A DNA stretch of 64,000 nt from assembly GCF_000708885.1 (NCBI RefSeq), contig NZ_JEOE01000003.1, positions 1-64,000 of the forward strand, read 5' to 3'. This document shows, in pieces, positions 44,476 to 54,263 of this stretch; the first letter of the stretch is position 1, and the number at the start of each line of letters is the position of its first letter. The DNA comes from Cellulomonas sp. HZM. GTDB taxonomy: Bacteria > Actinomycetota > Actinomycetes > Actinomycetales > Cellulomonadaceae. The position numbers were made by a program, and so were the translations under genes. The notes beneath the pieces were generated by a model. The model did not search any database and had not been told where the DNA came from. It was given only the letters and a program-made list of their open reading frames with translations.

Positions 44476-46038
44476 TCAGCCCGCGTCGAGAGCGCGACGC
44501 TCGCGCAGCACGTCGGCGACGAGGGCGAGCCAGCGCTCGTCATGGCCGCGCTCCGAGTAGGTCCGCCGCACGCGGAGCGCCATGATCCCCTTGATCCGCG
44601 AGCGGATCGGGTGCCGCACGGCGCGCTCGAGCGCCGCCGCGAGGGCCGCCACGTCGCCTGACGGGACGAGCCATCCCGCACTCCTGCCGACGAGGTCACG
44701 TGGGCCGTACGGGTAGTCGTAGGAGACCACGGGCGTGCCGACGGCGAGCGCCTCGAGCGTCGCGATCCCGAAGCCCTCGCTGCGTGAGGCGGACACTGCG
44801 ACGCAGCCCGAGCGGAGCGCCTTGACCGGGTCGGCGGTGAACCCCTCGAACGTCACCGACCCCGCGAGGCCGAGCTCGGTCACGAGCGCCCGCAGGTCTG
44901 CTTCCGCGACGCCGCTCCCCCAGATGCGCAGACGCGCCTCCGGTGCCCGGTCGACGACCGTCCGGAACGCCCGCACCACGTCGTCGACGCGCTTGTGCGG
45001 CACGAGCCGCGTGACCACGACGACGTGCGGAGGTCTCCTGACCATGCGCTTGACGCGCCCGCGCAGCCGAGGGCTGCTCGCCGGCGGCTCCCCCACCGCA
45101 TGGGGCAGCACGACGACCCCGGGCGACCGTCCGTAGTGGGCCTCGACGTCGGCCGCCTGCCCGCGCGAGAGCAGCACGAGCCTCGAGAAGGCTGCCGCGT
45201 TGGTCAGCGCCCAGTCGTTGTACGTCCAGACGTTCTGCGGGTCGTCGTACGGCGGGCGCAGGTGGCAGCTGTGGATGCTCGCGACCGACGCGACCGGTGG
45301 CATGTGCGGGTTGAGGCGGACCACGTGCCCGTCGTACGAGCGCGACTCGCACAGGAAGACCGCGTCACGCCCCGACCCGGCCAGAGTGCCGAACCACCGC
45401 AGCTCGAGCTCGCGCTGCGGCAGCTCCTCGTCGCCCGTCGCCACCGGCCCGCGCAGCACGCGCAGGTGCGACGAGCCGTCCGAACCGATCCGCTCCTCGA
45501 GGTACGGTTCGCCGCCGGGCGTCAGGTACCTCCGTGCGACAGGTGTCTTGCCTTCGGTGGTGGTGACGACGCGCAGGGCACCCGTGCGGTCGAAGTTGCT
45601 GTGCCGGACCCGCGTCCCGTCGGCCCACTCGTCGGAGTAGTTGAGCGACCCGTCCTCGCGCAGCACGTACCGGGCACGCAACGCACGGTCCTCGTCGCGC
45701 ACCTCCCACTGGCCCTCGCGACCACGACGGCGCTTCATGCCCGGTGCAGGCTTGAACGGGGTGCGCCGGCCGACGGCGTAGAGCGGCTCGCCCGCCAGGT
45801 GCTCGAAGAGGTTGGCGAGCACGACGTTCTCGGGCAGCGAGTACCGTTGCCGCCAGGACGTCATGATCTCGTCGTACGCCAGTCGGTGGTTGAACGTCAC
45901 GAGCTGCACCGAGCGGTAGTGCGGCGCGAGCAGCGCGGCGCGCGTCAGAGCGGACTGCGTGCGGCCGCCCGAGTCCGCGCTGAACCGGCCGACGACCAGG
46001 TACACCGTCGCCGGGTCCGGCCCGCGCGGGGCGTCCAC
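44476..46038 (-). CDS. family 4 glycosyltransferase (TagE/TarM-like)
   Basis: Protein of 520 aa with a GT-B fold. The N-terminal half includes VYLVVGRFSADSGGRTQSAL and a beta-rich insert (about 125-200, RALRARYVLREDGSLNY) like that of teichoic acid alpha-glucosyltransferases TagE/TarM; the C-terminal half has VTRLVPHKRVDDVV and EGFGIATLEALAVGTPVV. TagE/TarM add glucose or GlcNAc to polyol-phosphate chains. The GTG start lies 1 bp after the stop of the double TagF-like gene, so the two are co-expressed, in line with that role. Confidence 0.9.
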   Translation of the reverse strand: MDAPRGPDPATVYLVVGRFSADSGGRTQSALTRAALLAPHYRSVQLVTFNHRLAYDEIMTSWRQRYSLPENVVLANLFEHLAGEPLYAVGRRTPFKPAPGMKRRRGREGQWEVRDEDRALRARYVLREDGSLNYSDEWADGTRVRHSNFDRTGALRVVTTTEGKTPVARRYLTPGGEPYLEERIGSDGSSHLRVLRGPVATGDEELPQRELELRWFGTLAGSGRDAVFLCESRSYDGHVVRLNPHMPPVASVASIHSCHLRPPYDDPQNVWTYNDWALTNAAAFSRLVLLSRGQAADVEAHYGRSPGVVVLPHAVGEPPASSPRLRGRVKRMVRRPPHVVVVTRLVPHKRVDDVVRAFRTVVDRAPEARLRIWGSGVAEADLRALVTELGLAGSVTFEGFTADPVKALRSGCVAVSASRSEGFGIATLEALAVGTPVVSYDYPYGPRDLVGRSAGWLVPSGDVAALAAALERAVRHPIRSRIKGIMALRVRRTYSERGHDERWLALVADVLRERRALDAG

Positions 46039-46039
46039 G

Positions 46040-49000
46040 TCAGGCGCCGTCCGCGGCCGCGAGCGTCCGCTCGGCCCGGTCAGGGACCATGAGCGACGTC
46101 GCGGGCCCCACCCGGTCGCCGAAGAACTCGTCGAGCACCCGGTCGCTCGCGTTGCCGTCGTCGCGCGGGCCGTACGTGGCCCGGAACTCCTCGAGGTGGT
46201 CGGCGTGGTCCGGCCACACCTCGTCGAGCCGGGACAGCACGTCCGCCAGCTCGGCGTTGGTCCGCACGATCGGACCGGGCACCTGGGTGTCGTAGTCCAG
46301 GTAGAAACCGCGCAGCTCGTCGCGGTACTTCTCGAGGTCGTACGCGAAGAACACCATGGGCCTGCGCAGCGCAGCGAAGTCGAAGAACAGCGACGAGTAG
46401 TCGGTCACCAGCACGTCGGAAGCCATCATCAGCTCCTGCACGTCCGGGTAGTGCGACGCGTCGAGCACGAACGAGGAGTCCTTGTACTCGACCGGCAGCG
46501 GGTTGCGGACCAGCTGGTGGAACCGGACGACGAGCACGTAGCGGTCGGCGAGCGCCGCCTCGAGGCGCGGTAGGTCGAGCGACAGCTCCTGGCGCCAGTG
46601 CACGCCCTGTCGCTCGTCGTCGCGGAACGTGGGCGCGTACAGGATGACCTTGCGGTCGTCGTCGGCCAGCCCGAGCCGCGCACGGACCCCCGCCGCACGC
46701 TCGTCGGTCCCGGGCCACGAGAACACGTCGTTGCGCGGGTAGCCGAGCTCGAGGATCGTGCCGTCGAACCGGAATGCGCTGCGGAACGCCGCGGTCGCGT
46801 ACGCGCTCGCCGACAGCAGCGCGGTCCAGTAGCTCGTCAGTCGCGCCGCACGCTTCTGGTAGTTGCCCTGCCGGCCCGCCATGTTCTCGACGTCGTGCTG
46901 CATGCGCTTCAGCGGCGTCCCGTGCCACGCCTGAAGGAACTCGGTGCCGGTGCCGGGGCGCAGGTCCGCCGGGAAGTTCTGGTTGTTGACCCAGTAGCGC
47001 GCGCGGGACGCGACCCACCAGTACGTGGGCGAGTGCCGGCGGATCTTGCGCGCGCGCGGGTCGGTGAGCCGGAGCGTCGTGTTGCTCGCCCACACCATCT
47101 GCAAGCCGTGCTCGCGCGCCGCGAGCCGCTCGTACAGGTAGCGCGGAGAGTCGCCGTAGTGCTCGCCGCGGTCGCACTCGAACAGCACGACGTCCTGGCG
47201 CGGCAGCCGCTTGGCGACGAAGTTGAGCGCCCGCATCGATCGGAAGTACATCGGCTTCTTGCGGAACCAGCGCCACCCGAGCTGCACGGTCGCGTTGTTG
47301 CGCACCCGCTCGAGGGCCACCTTCGCATCCCACGCGTGCGCGACGACCTGCTCGATCCGCTCGCAGTTGTCCTGGTCCCGGTACGTGAGGAAGCCGTCGG
47401 CTCGCTCGACGAACTGCGGCTCCATCACCAGGTCGCGCGCGATCGTCGCCTCCACCTCGCCGACGAGCTGCTTGGGCGTCGCCGCGATCGGGCCGGGGAG
47501 CGAGACGTCGAAGTCGATGTGCGGCGCGCGCTGACGCACGAGCGCCGAGCGGTCGAACTGGAAGAACAGCACCGGCTTGTGCAGGTAGCTGAAGTCCCAG
47601 CACACGCTCGAGAAGTCGGTGATCAGCACGGCACACGACTTGAGCAGCCGCTGCACGTCGACGTCGTCCTGCCGGATCAGCTGCACGCGCTCGGACTCGA
47701 AGTGGTCCGCGTACTTGCGCATGTTCGGGTGCAGCAGCATCTTCACCTGCATGCCCGAGCGCTCGAGAGCGGCGTGCAGGTCCGGCGACTGCAGGAAGCC
47801 GCGCCAGTTCGCGTAGTAGTCGCTCGCGAGGAACACCTCCTCGCGCATGAGCGCGTCGCGCCACGTCGGCATGACCAGGATGGTCCGCTCGTGCTCGACG
47901 TCGTCCTCGAAGAGCCGGTCGAAGCGAGCGAACCCCGCCACGCTCACCTGGTGCGGACGGTAGCCGTAGTCCTCGACGACGATCCGCTTCTCGAGTTCGC
48001 TCACCGCGATCCAGCGCTCGGTCGGCCGCTCGGCCGTGCCCTGCCGCCCGTAGTTGAGGGTGACGTTCTTGTTGGCGGTGGGCCCGTGCTGGAGGAACAC
48101 GCGCACGCCACGCGCCCACCGCGCGACGCGGTGGTCACGCGACGCGAGCAGGTACTCCGCGTGGTGCGAGCCGACGAGCCGCGAGGCCGCCATCGTGTAG
48201 CGGATGTGCCGGCGCGAGCGCAGCAGCACGACGTTGCCGAGCTCCTCGACCTTCGCGCGGTCGGGCGACGCCGGGTCGATCACGTAGTACGCGCGACGAC
48301 GCGGGCTGTGCGTCCGGACGTGGCGGAACAGCTGGTAGCCGTTGTCCTGCGCCTTGTACGGCACCTCCCCGATCAACCAGATCCGCGTGAACGGCCGCGT
48401 CAGGACGAACACCCACCCGAACGGAGCGAGCCTGCGCAGGTAGCGGTAGTCGGCCGCCGTGTACCGCTCCACGCGGTACGAGACGTTGTGCGCGCGGAAG
48501 GTCGAGTACGGCACGAGCATCGTCGACTGGTCGCCGACCGTCACGGCCGACGAGCGCATGTGCCGGCCTTTGCGGCCGCGCGGGGTGCGCACGCGCACCC
48601 AGCGTTCGTCGTCGGTCCCGGGGTTGGTGACCACGTGTAGGTCGATCGTCTCCTCCGACTGCGGCAGGCCCGCGAGGCCCGTGAGCGGGAGGTCGCCCGT
48701 GACGTCGACGACGAGGCGGCCGTTCTTGACCTCGCTCAGGTCGGGGCGGGCCGCGACCCGCGCGGGCGCGACGACGTGGAGGCCCGTCTGGCGACCGATG
48801 CCGACGAGGTTCGCGGCCTCGATCGGCTGGTTGCGGGTCGAGAGCTCGAGGTCCAGCCCGAGCAAGTCTCCGCCCCGGCGGACCCGACGGGTCACTGTCG
48901 CCGGTGCAGCCTCCAGACGTTCGCCGTAACGCACGCAGAGGTTTCCGCGCTGCGTGTTCTCGATCGTCACGGGCACCCCGTCGACGGTCGCGGCGAGACG

Positions 49001-49435
49001 ACGATCGGGGCGGCGAGTGCGAGCGAAGTGCCCGACCTTGACTCGACGGCTCGCGCCGTCCAGCGATTCGAGCAGCAGCGTCAGGTCGACGTCGTCGTCG
49101 TCGATCGCCAGCTCACGGCGCAGGGCGGCCAGCTCCAGGTCGAACTCGAACGTCGGAGCCTCTGCTTCCGTCGGCGCCACGACGCCGACGCCCGCGCGCC
49201 GCGCCCAGAGCTCTAGGCCCGTCACGTGCCAGTAGCGCGCAGCGTATGTCCCCGTGAGTGTGAGGCGCGTCCCGTCGAGCGAGTAGGAGAGGTCCGCACG
49301 CACAGGCTTTCGGACGACGGCGACCACACGCCGGCGCACGCGCGACGGCAACACCCTGAGAAGCGCGCGTCCGGGAACGGTGAGCGCCCGTCGAACCATT
49401 GCCATCACGTCAGCCACGCCCCTGCCCTTGTCCAT
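46040..49435 (-). CDS. double-domain CDP-glycerol glycerophosphotransferase-like polymerase
   Basis: Protein of 1131 aa. After a basic N-terminus and beta-rich domains (about 45-320) come two complete TagF-type GT-B domains: the first with QHG at 449-451, LLHP and DFSS (from 607); the second with AWHGTPLK (837-844), RFH (971-973) and DYSSLFFDFA (from 1012). The second keeps the canonical active-site wording, the first does not. ATG 49435 is preferred since TATTCT ends 13 nt upstream; starts at 49480, 49417 and 49405 are possible. Probably makes the main polyol-phosphate chain. Confidence 0.88.
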   Translation of the reverse strand: MDKGRGVADVMAMVRRALTVPGRALLRVLPSRVRRRVVAVVRKPVRADLSYSLDGTRLTLTGTYAARYWHVTGLELWARRAGVGVVAPTEAEAPTFEFDLELAALRRELAIDDDDVDLTLLLESLDGASRRVKVGHFARTRRPDRRLAATVDGVPVTIENTQRGNLCVRYGERLEAAPATVTRRVRRGGDLLGLDLELSTRNQPIEAANLVGIGRQTGLHVVAPARVAARPDLSEVKNGRLVVDVTGDLPLTGLAGLPQSEETIDLHVVTNPGTDDERWVRVRTPRGRKGRHMRSSAVTVGDQSTMLVPYSTFRAHNVSYRVERYTAADYRYLRRLAPFGWVFVLTRPFTRIWLIGEVPYKAQDNGYQLFRHVRTHSPRRRAYYVIDPASPDRAKVEELGNVVLLRSRRHIRYTMAASRLVGSHHAEYLLASRDHRVARWARGVRVFLQHGPTANKNVTLNYGRQGTAERPTERWIAVSELEKRIVVEDYGYRPHQVSVAGFARFDRLFEDDVEHERTILVMPTWRDALMREEVFLASDYYANWRGFLQSPDLHAALERSGMQVKMLLHPNMRKYADHFESERVQLIRQDDVDVQRLLKSCAVLITDFSSVCWDFSYLHKPVLFFQFDRSALVRQRAPHIDFDVSLPGPIAATPKQLVGEVEATIARDLVMEPQFVERADGFLTYRDQDNCERIEQVVAHAWDAKVALERVRNNATVQLGWRWFRKKPMYFRSMRALNFVAKRLPRQDVVLFECDRGEHYGDSPRYLYERLAAREHGLQMVWASNTTLRLTDPRARKIRRHSPTYWWVASRARYWVNNQNFPADLRPGTGTEFLQAWHGTPLKRMQHDVENMAGRQGNYQKRAARLTSYWTALLSASAYATAAFRSAFRFDGTILELGYPRNDVFSWPGTDERAAGVRARLGLADDDRKVILYAPTFRDDERQGVHWRQELSLDLPRLEAALADRYVLVVRFHQLVRNPLPVEYKDSSFVLDASHYPDVQELMMASDVLVTDYSSLFFDFAALRRPMVFFAYDLEKYRDELRGFYLDYDTQVPGPIVRTNAELADVLSRLDEVWPDHADHLEEFRATYGPRDDGNASDRVLDEFFGDRVGPATSLMVPDRAERTLAAADGA

Positions 49436-49448
49436 CCCGCACCGCCGC

Positions 49449-49454
49449 AGAATA
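49449..49454 (-). promoter_or_regulatory. -10 box TATTCT upstream of the double-domain polymerase
   Basis: TATTCT on the minus strand predicts transcription from about 49442, only 7 nt before ATG 49435. No -35 was found. Confidence 0.45.
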
Positions 49455-49597
49455 GGACACGCCGGAGCACACCCACGCATCGCTGGTGGACGGTCCCTGG
49501 CGAACCTGGCGATGCCCCAGGCAACAGCTGCGACCCTTGACGATCGGGACGACGTCGGCGCGGGCCGTACGTGTGTGCGAGCGACGGCGCCGTGCCG

Positions 49598-51718
49598 CTA
49601 CGGCGTCATCTCGTCGGAGACTTGGCGCCCCGAGACGTCGGCGAGAAGTCGACGCAGCAGAGCGGCGCCCGCAGGACCGTCTCCCAGCCGGGTTCGCAAC
49701 AAGTCCGGCATCTGGTCCATCGCGCTGCCCTCCTCGACGAGGGCCCAGACCGGGGTCCCGGAGCCGAGGTAGTCGCTCACCTTGGACGGCAGGTAGGGGT
49801 TCGTTCCGATGACCTCCCGCATCCGGGAGTCCGTCACGACCAGGAGGTCCAAGCGCCGGGCTAGGGCAAGGAACTCGAGGTACGGAAGGTAGGACGAGAC
49901 GCGGACCTGCTCGCGTAGTCCGGCGTCGTCCACCGCCTCTCGGGTTTGCTCGGGCTCCCCCGTGAAGACGTGAACGACGATCCGGCGGCGTTCCGGCGCC
50001 TCAAGCCAGTCCAGCGCGGCGACGAGGTCGTCGAGCCCGCGGGCTGCGAAGAAGGTGCCGAAGTAGCCGACGTTGAGCACGTCGTCGGACAGCAGGTAGG
50101 TCGATGGCGCGAGCGTGTACAGGTCGGCGTCAGGCGTCGGGTGCGCCGTGATGCGCGAGCGGACGCGGACCCGTGCCGCCAGGCCGGGATCGATCCGCTG
50201 GAGCATCACGGCGCGCTGGTTCACGTTGGTGAACACGACATGGTCCGCCAGCTCGAGGACAAGCATCTCCACAAGCTCGAAGAGCGTGCGCATCGCCGAC
50301 GCCGGCACGCCCCGCTCGGCCAGCGCACCGCGAAGCTCCCGGCTGAGGTCGGTATCGGGCACCCGTCCGGCCCGTCGCCTGCCCCTGGAGTCGAATGTCA
50401 GCGGGTCGGAGAACTCTGCGGTCCACGGAAGGCCCGGACGACGGACCTTGAGCAGAGCCGCGAGCGCGTGCGACGCGGGTGGCATCGACCGGCTGTAGAT
50501 GCTGCGGTAGGGGCCCTGCGCCAGTTCCGACCGCGCGACGAGGTGGGCTCCTCGCATGGTGAACTCCTCGAGGGGCGCCCAAGCGCTCATGGGCAATGCG
50601 GGGCCGGGAACCCTCAGCACCTGGCCCACGAGGCCTGCGGTCACGCCCGGCGTCGACAGGTCACGACGCTCACTCGTGGGCGGTTCTGCCGCGACCACGT
50701 CGACAGCACGCGCCGCGACTCGAACGCGCCGCGCGGCGACGAGCCCGGACGTCTCCGCACTCGGAGGGAAGAGATAGGACACGACCAGGTCCCGTCCGAG
50801 AGCACGGTTCATCGCATCGAACGGAAAATCGGCGACGTTCTTGCCGCGCAACCCGGCGACGATCTCTGGACGCTGGTCCGGATCAGCGGCGAGCAGGTCG
50901 CGCAGACGCGTTGCTTGCAGATGGACGGCCGGATGGTCGCGGAGTCCTGCGTCGAGCAGCACGTTGGACAGCCGTGTGCGGATCGCGGCCTCCTCACGTC
51001 GCGACTCCACGGCCGGGATGCCGGTGTGCCCCAGCCGGACGACGAAACGACTGTCGAGCGGAGCGACGGCCACGTCGTGCAGCTCGCTGAGCGCATCGAC
51101 CCAGCCGACCTCGTCCGCGACGGACCGTCCGCGATGCCCAGTTTCCTCGGGAGCGCGCACCCTCGAGTCGACGTCTGCGAGCGTTCCACGGCGCACGGAC
51201 CAACCCACCGGTCCAGGTACGGTCCCGAGCAGCAACCGGAGAGGGACCACGTTTCCGGCATGCTTCGCCAGCTCGGCACTCGCGCAGTCTCGGCTCGCGA
51301 TCGTCCCTCGCCCAGCGTCCACAGCCGGCACCACCACAGTCCCGCACGAGTCGAGCTGGGAGCGCAGAGCCGCAACTAGCTCCGTCGTGACGATCCCCCG
51401 CCCGATGAACAGCACGTGGGCGCCGGAGCTGGCTTGATAGCCGAGTCGCCAGGGTGAGCCTCTGTAGCTCTCGGGTGCTCGCACGGCGACGACACGACCT
51501 GCTCTCAGGACCGCGTCCGCGTCCGAGAGCTCCGTCTCGGACGCGACTGCGACCACCTCGACGCCGTCCGCGCAGGTCGGCGTGCCGAGCGAGCCGATGA
51601 CCCGCGCGAGCTCCTCCGGGTTCCGCCACCCCCAGACAACCACCGAGAGCCACGCGTCGGACGTGCACGAGGGCGTCACCGACTGCTGTGCGCGCTCGTC
51701 TGACACAGGACGAACCAT
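49598..51718 (-). CDS. fused glycosyltransferase: degenerate GT2-like N-terminus plus GT4-like C-terminus
   Basis: Protein of 706 aa. The first 220 residues resemble a GT-A fold (LSVVVWGWRNPEELARVIGSL, then GWSVRRGTL) but lack a clear DxD. Residues about 310-700 form a GT-B glycosyltransferase of the group 1/GT4 type: VSYLFPPSAETSGLVAARR, NVGYFGTFFAARGLDDLV and NPYLPSKVSDYLGSGTPVWA. ATG at 51718 follows the acyltransferase stop by 16 bp. Substrates unknown. Either a bifunctional enzyme or a GT4 enzyme with an accessory domain. Confidence 0.82.
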   Translation of the reverse strand: MVRPVSDERAQQSVTPSCTSDAWLSVVVWGWRNPEELARVIGSLGTPTCADGVEVVAVASETELSDADAVLRAGRVVAVRAPESYRGSPWRLGYQASSGAHVLFIGRGIVTTELVAALRSQLDSCGTVVVPAVDAGRGTIASRDCASAELAKHAGNVVPLRLLLGTVPGPVGWSVRRGTLADVDSRVRAPEETGHRGRSVADEVGWVDALSELHDVAVAPLDSRFVVRLGHTGIPAVESRREEAAIRTRLSNVLLDAGLRDHPAVHLQATRLRDLLAADPDQRPEIVAGLRGKNVADFPFDAMNRALGRDLVVSYLFPPSAETSGLVAARRVRVAARAVDVVAAEPPTSERRDLSTPGVTAGLVGQVLRVPGPALPMSAWAPLEEFTMRGAHLVARSELAQGPYRSIYSRSMPPASHALAALLKVRRPGLPWTAEFSDPLTFDSRGRRRAGRVPDTDLSRELRGALAERGVPASAMRTLFELVEMLVLELADHVVFTNVNQRAVMLQRIDPGLAARVRVRSRITAHPTPDADLYTLAPSTYLLSDDVLNVGYFGTFFAARGLDDLVAALDWLEAPERRRIVVHVFTGEPEQTREAVDDAGLREQVRVSSYLPYLEFLALARRLDLLVVTDSRMREVIGTNPYLPSKVSDYLGSGTPVWALVEEGSAMDQMPDLLRTRLGDGPAGAALLRRLLADVSGRQVSDEMTP

Positions 51719-51734
51719 ATCCGGGGCCGCCGCG

Positions 51735-53810
51735 TCACTCGCTCGATGCGAACGAGGAGAGCAGCCGCTGCTCGAGCACAGGCTCGAGCGAGTCGATGTA
51801 GGTCTTCGTCAGATGCGAGCCCTGCCGGTACACGAGCACGTCGCCGATCACCGGGGGGCAGACACCAGACGGGCAGATCTGGTCGTTCAGATCGAGGATC
51901 TCGACGCCCGGGACACGGGACGCCGCTTCGCGCTGGACGTCCGCGACCAGCTCCGGCGCGGTGAAGGTACAGGCGGAGAGGTTGTCGAGGTGCTCGGCGA
52001 CGCACTCGTAGATCTCCTGAGACGGCCCCGGGTTGCCCAGGAGCGCGACCACGGGGATGCCCGCCGCCTCGAGTGCTGCCCATCGGGACGCCAGGCCGTC
52101 GATCATCGCTTGCGGGGTGTCGGCGGACCTGGCGTCCAGCGGGTCCTTCAGCGCCCGGAACCCTCCTTGGCTCGTCACGACCGCGCGGGGTCGCATCTCG
52201 AGCACCGTGCGCAGGGCGTCCTTGTTCCAGTCCGCGCAGTCGCTGTATCTCTCCTCGAGACGGATCACCGCACCGTCAGCGAAGGCGCACGAAGACTTCA
52301 GGACGGTCACGAGCTTCCACCCGTTGCGCCGCGCGATCGGGTCCAGGGCGGACTGCCACTGGGCGGCCTTGCTGTCACCGACCAGCGCGATGACGGACGA
52401 GCTGGCCGGGTCACCGTAGGTGCAGGTCACCGCCGTCCGGGCGGCGTCCTGGCAACCGTCGGCGTAGATCACCGGCACGTCGTCGGGGGCTGCCGCCGGA
52501 GCCGGGGTGATCGACGCGACCTCGTCGACGAGCGCCCAGTCGACGGAGCGGTCGGCGCGCAGCGCGGCAGCGCCCAGGGCGTCCGCGTCCGGCTGGTTCG
52601 TGCGCTCGCGGTCGATCACATCGGGGATGATCAGGGCGAGCCCGGCGCATACGCCAACGATCGTCGCGACAGCACCGAGTCGAAGCACAGCGCCGGGGTG
52701 GCCGGAATACCGCCGACCGTGCCTGATGGGATTCTCGACGAAGCGGTGGCACAGCCACGCGGGCACGAACGCCGCAGCCACCACGAGCATCCCGCGCCTC
52801 GCGCCGAGCTCACCCCACGCCCCCTGCGCGGCGACCAGCAGTGGCCAGTGCCACAGGTAGAGCGAATAGCTCAGCCCGCCGAGCCACACGAGAGGCGGGA
52901 CCGCCAGCACCCGGCTCGGTCCCGTCCCCTCCGTGGCGATCCCGCCTGCGAGGACTGAGGCGGCGCCGAGCACCGGAAGCGCCGCCAGGCTGCCCGGCCA
53001 ACTCGCGGAGGCGTCGATGAGGAGCCCCGAGGCGACGATGCCCCCGAGACCGGCAACGACCAGGGCTCCTCCCCCGACAACCGGAAGCCGACGGAGGCGT
53101 GGAGCAGCCAGGGCGACCCCCGCGCCCGCCGCCAGCTCCCAGAGCCTCGTCGACGTTAGAAAGAAGCTCTGCTCGGGCGAGGAGGCAGTCTGGAGGACCG
53201 ATGCGCCGAACGACAGCACGGCGATCAGCCCGAGCCCGATCCACAGTGCGTGCGAGAGTTTTACCCCGCGCCGCCGGGCCAGGTGGACGACGCCCACGAT
53301 CACGACCGGCCAGACCACGTAGAACTGCTCCTCGACCGCCAGCGACCAGAAGTGCTGGACGGGGGACGTGACGACCCCCTCCGCCAGGTAGTCGACCGAT
53401 CGGGCCGCGAGGCGCCAGTTCACGACGTACAGCGCGGAAGCGACGACGTCACCGCCGAACACCTGGCGTTGGGTGACCGGCAACCACAGCCAGGTCAGGA
53501 GCCCGGTCGCCACGAGGACGACCGCAGTCGCCGGGAGCAGTCGCTTGGCACGACGGGCGTAGAACGACACGAGGGACAACCGACCCGACCGTTCGATCTC
53601 CCGCACCAGCAGACCAGTGATGAGGAACCCCGAGATCACGAAGAACACGTCGACACCGACGAAGCCGCCCGGAACGAAGCGCAGCCCGGCGTGGTACGCG
53701 AGCACCAGTCCGATGGCTACCGCGCGAAGTCCCTCGACGTCCGGCCGGAAGTGCCCGGCCCGCGGGCGACGCCGTGCCAGCGATGTCTCCCCCAGCGTCG
53801 CCGCGGTCAT
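51735..53810 (-). CDS. OafA-type membrane acyltransferase with SGNH-like domain
   Basis: Protein of 691 aa. Acyltransferase-3 membrane domain (about 20-380): LAYHAGLRFVPGG, VDVFFVISGFLITG and WSLAVEEQFYVVWP. The SGNH-like part has ALVGDSKAAQW, but near the C-terminus the residues before His are QGS, so the Asp of the usual DxxH pair is missing. GAGGAG lies 6 nt before ATG 53810. Likely O-acylates the wall glycan, like the relative at 37482-39626. Confidence 0.92.
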   Translation of the reverse strand: MTAATLGETSLARRRPRAGHFRPDVEGLRAVAIGLVLAYHAGLRFVPGGFVGVDVFFVISGFLITGLLVREIERSGRLSLVSFYARRAKRLLPATAVVLVATGLLTWLWLPVTQRQVFGGDVVASALYVVNWRLAARSVDYLAEGVVTSPVQHFWSLAVEEQFYVVWPVVIVGVVHLARRRGVKLSHALWIGLGLIAVLSFGASVLQTASSPEQSFFLTSTRLWELAAGAGVALAAPRLRRLPVVGGGALVVAGLGGIVASGLLIDASASWPGSLAALPVLGAASVLAGGIATEGTGPSRVLAVPPLVWLGGLSYSLYLWHWPLLVAAQGAWGELGARRGMLVVAAAFVPAWLCHRFVENPIRHGRRYSGHPGAVLRLGAVATIVGVCAGLALIIPDVIDRERTNQPDADALGAAALRADRSVDWALVDEVASITPAPAAAPDDVPVIYADGCQDAARTAVTCTYGDPASSSVIALVGDSKAAQWQSALDPIARRNGWKLVTVLKSSCAFADGAVIRLEERYSDCADWNKDALRTVLEMRPRAVVTSQGGFRALKDPLDARSADTPQAMIDGLASRWAALEAAGIPVVALLGNPGPSQEIYECVAEHLDNLSACTFTAPELVADVQREAASRVPGVEILDLNDQICPSGVCPPVIGDVLVYRQGSHLTKTYIDSLEPVLEQRLLSSFASSE

Positions 53811-53860
53811 CGCGCGCTCCTCGCTCTCGTCCCACACACCATGCCCGGCGGCTCGGCCGG

Positions 53861-53866
53861 TAGCCT
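53861..53866 (+). promoter_or_regulatory. -10 box TAGCCT, leaderless promoter for the 53874 operon
   Basis: TAGCCT is followed by 7 nt and ATG 53874. This supports ATG 53874 over the upstream ATG at 53841. Confidence 0.55.
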
Positions 53867-53873
53867 ACCCACC

Positions 53874-54263
53874 ATGCCTGCGCTCCCCGCCGCTGTCCGA
53901 GCCCACGGCAGAGCTCTGGTCCGGCGCTATCTCGTTCCTGCTTCTGGGGCCGTGGTCGTAGCAGTCGGGGTCGTGGTGGAGCTCGTGCGCGGCGACCTGG
54001 TGCTCGCACTGGTCAGCGCGACGTCGACAGCGGCGCTCGCACTCGCGGGGTGGTCCTGGATCCGGGATCGCTCGTCCATGCGTGCCACCGCCGCCGTGCG
54101 CCGCCGTAGCGCGCGGCTCGCGCAAGCGACCCAGGACCTCGGTGCGAAGGTTGACCAGGTCGCGTCCGACCTCGACGGCCTCGGAGTCCGGCTGGAGACG
54201 ATCGAGTCGGACCTGGTCGACCTCCACCACCGCACAGACGCCGCTCCGAAGCTGCTCCCATGA
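53874..54263 (+). CDS. small membrane protein with coiled coil, partner of the heparinase-like protein
   Basis: Protein of 129 aa. Two hydrophobic helices (about 20-39 and 43-61) are followed by a basic stretch and a heptad-like coil (85-122, KVDQVASDLDGLGVRLETIE). The same order (helix pair, basic stretch with RRR, acidic coil) opens the next protein, which overlaps it by 4 bp. I know of no named family. It may dimerise through the coil with that neighbour. Confidence 0.75.
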   Translation: MPALPAAVRAHGRALVRRYLVPASGAVVVAVGVVVELVRGDLVLALVSATSTAALALAGWSWIRDRSSMRATAAVRRRSARLAQATQDLGAKVDQVASDLDGLGVRLETIESDLVDLHHRTDAAPKLLP

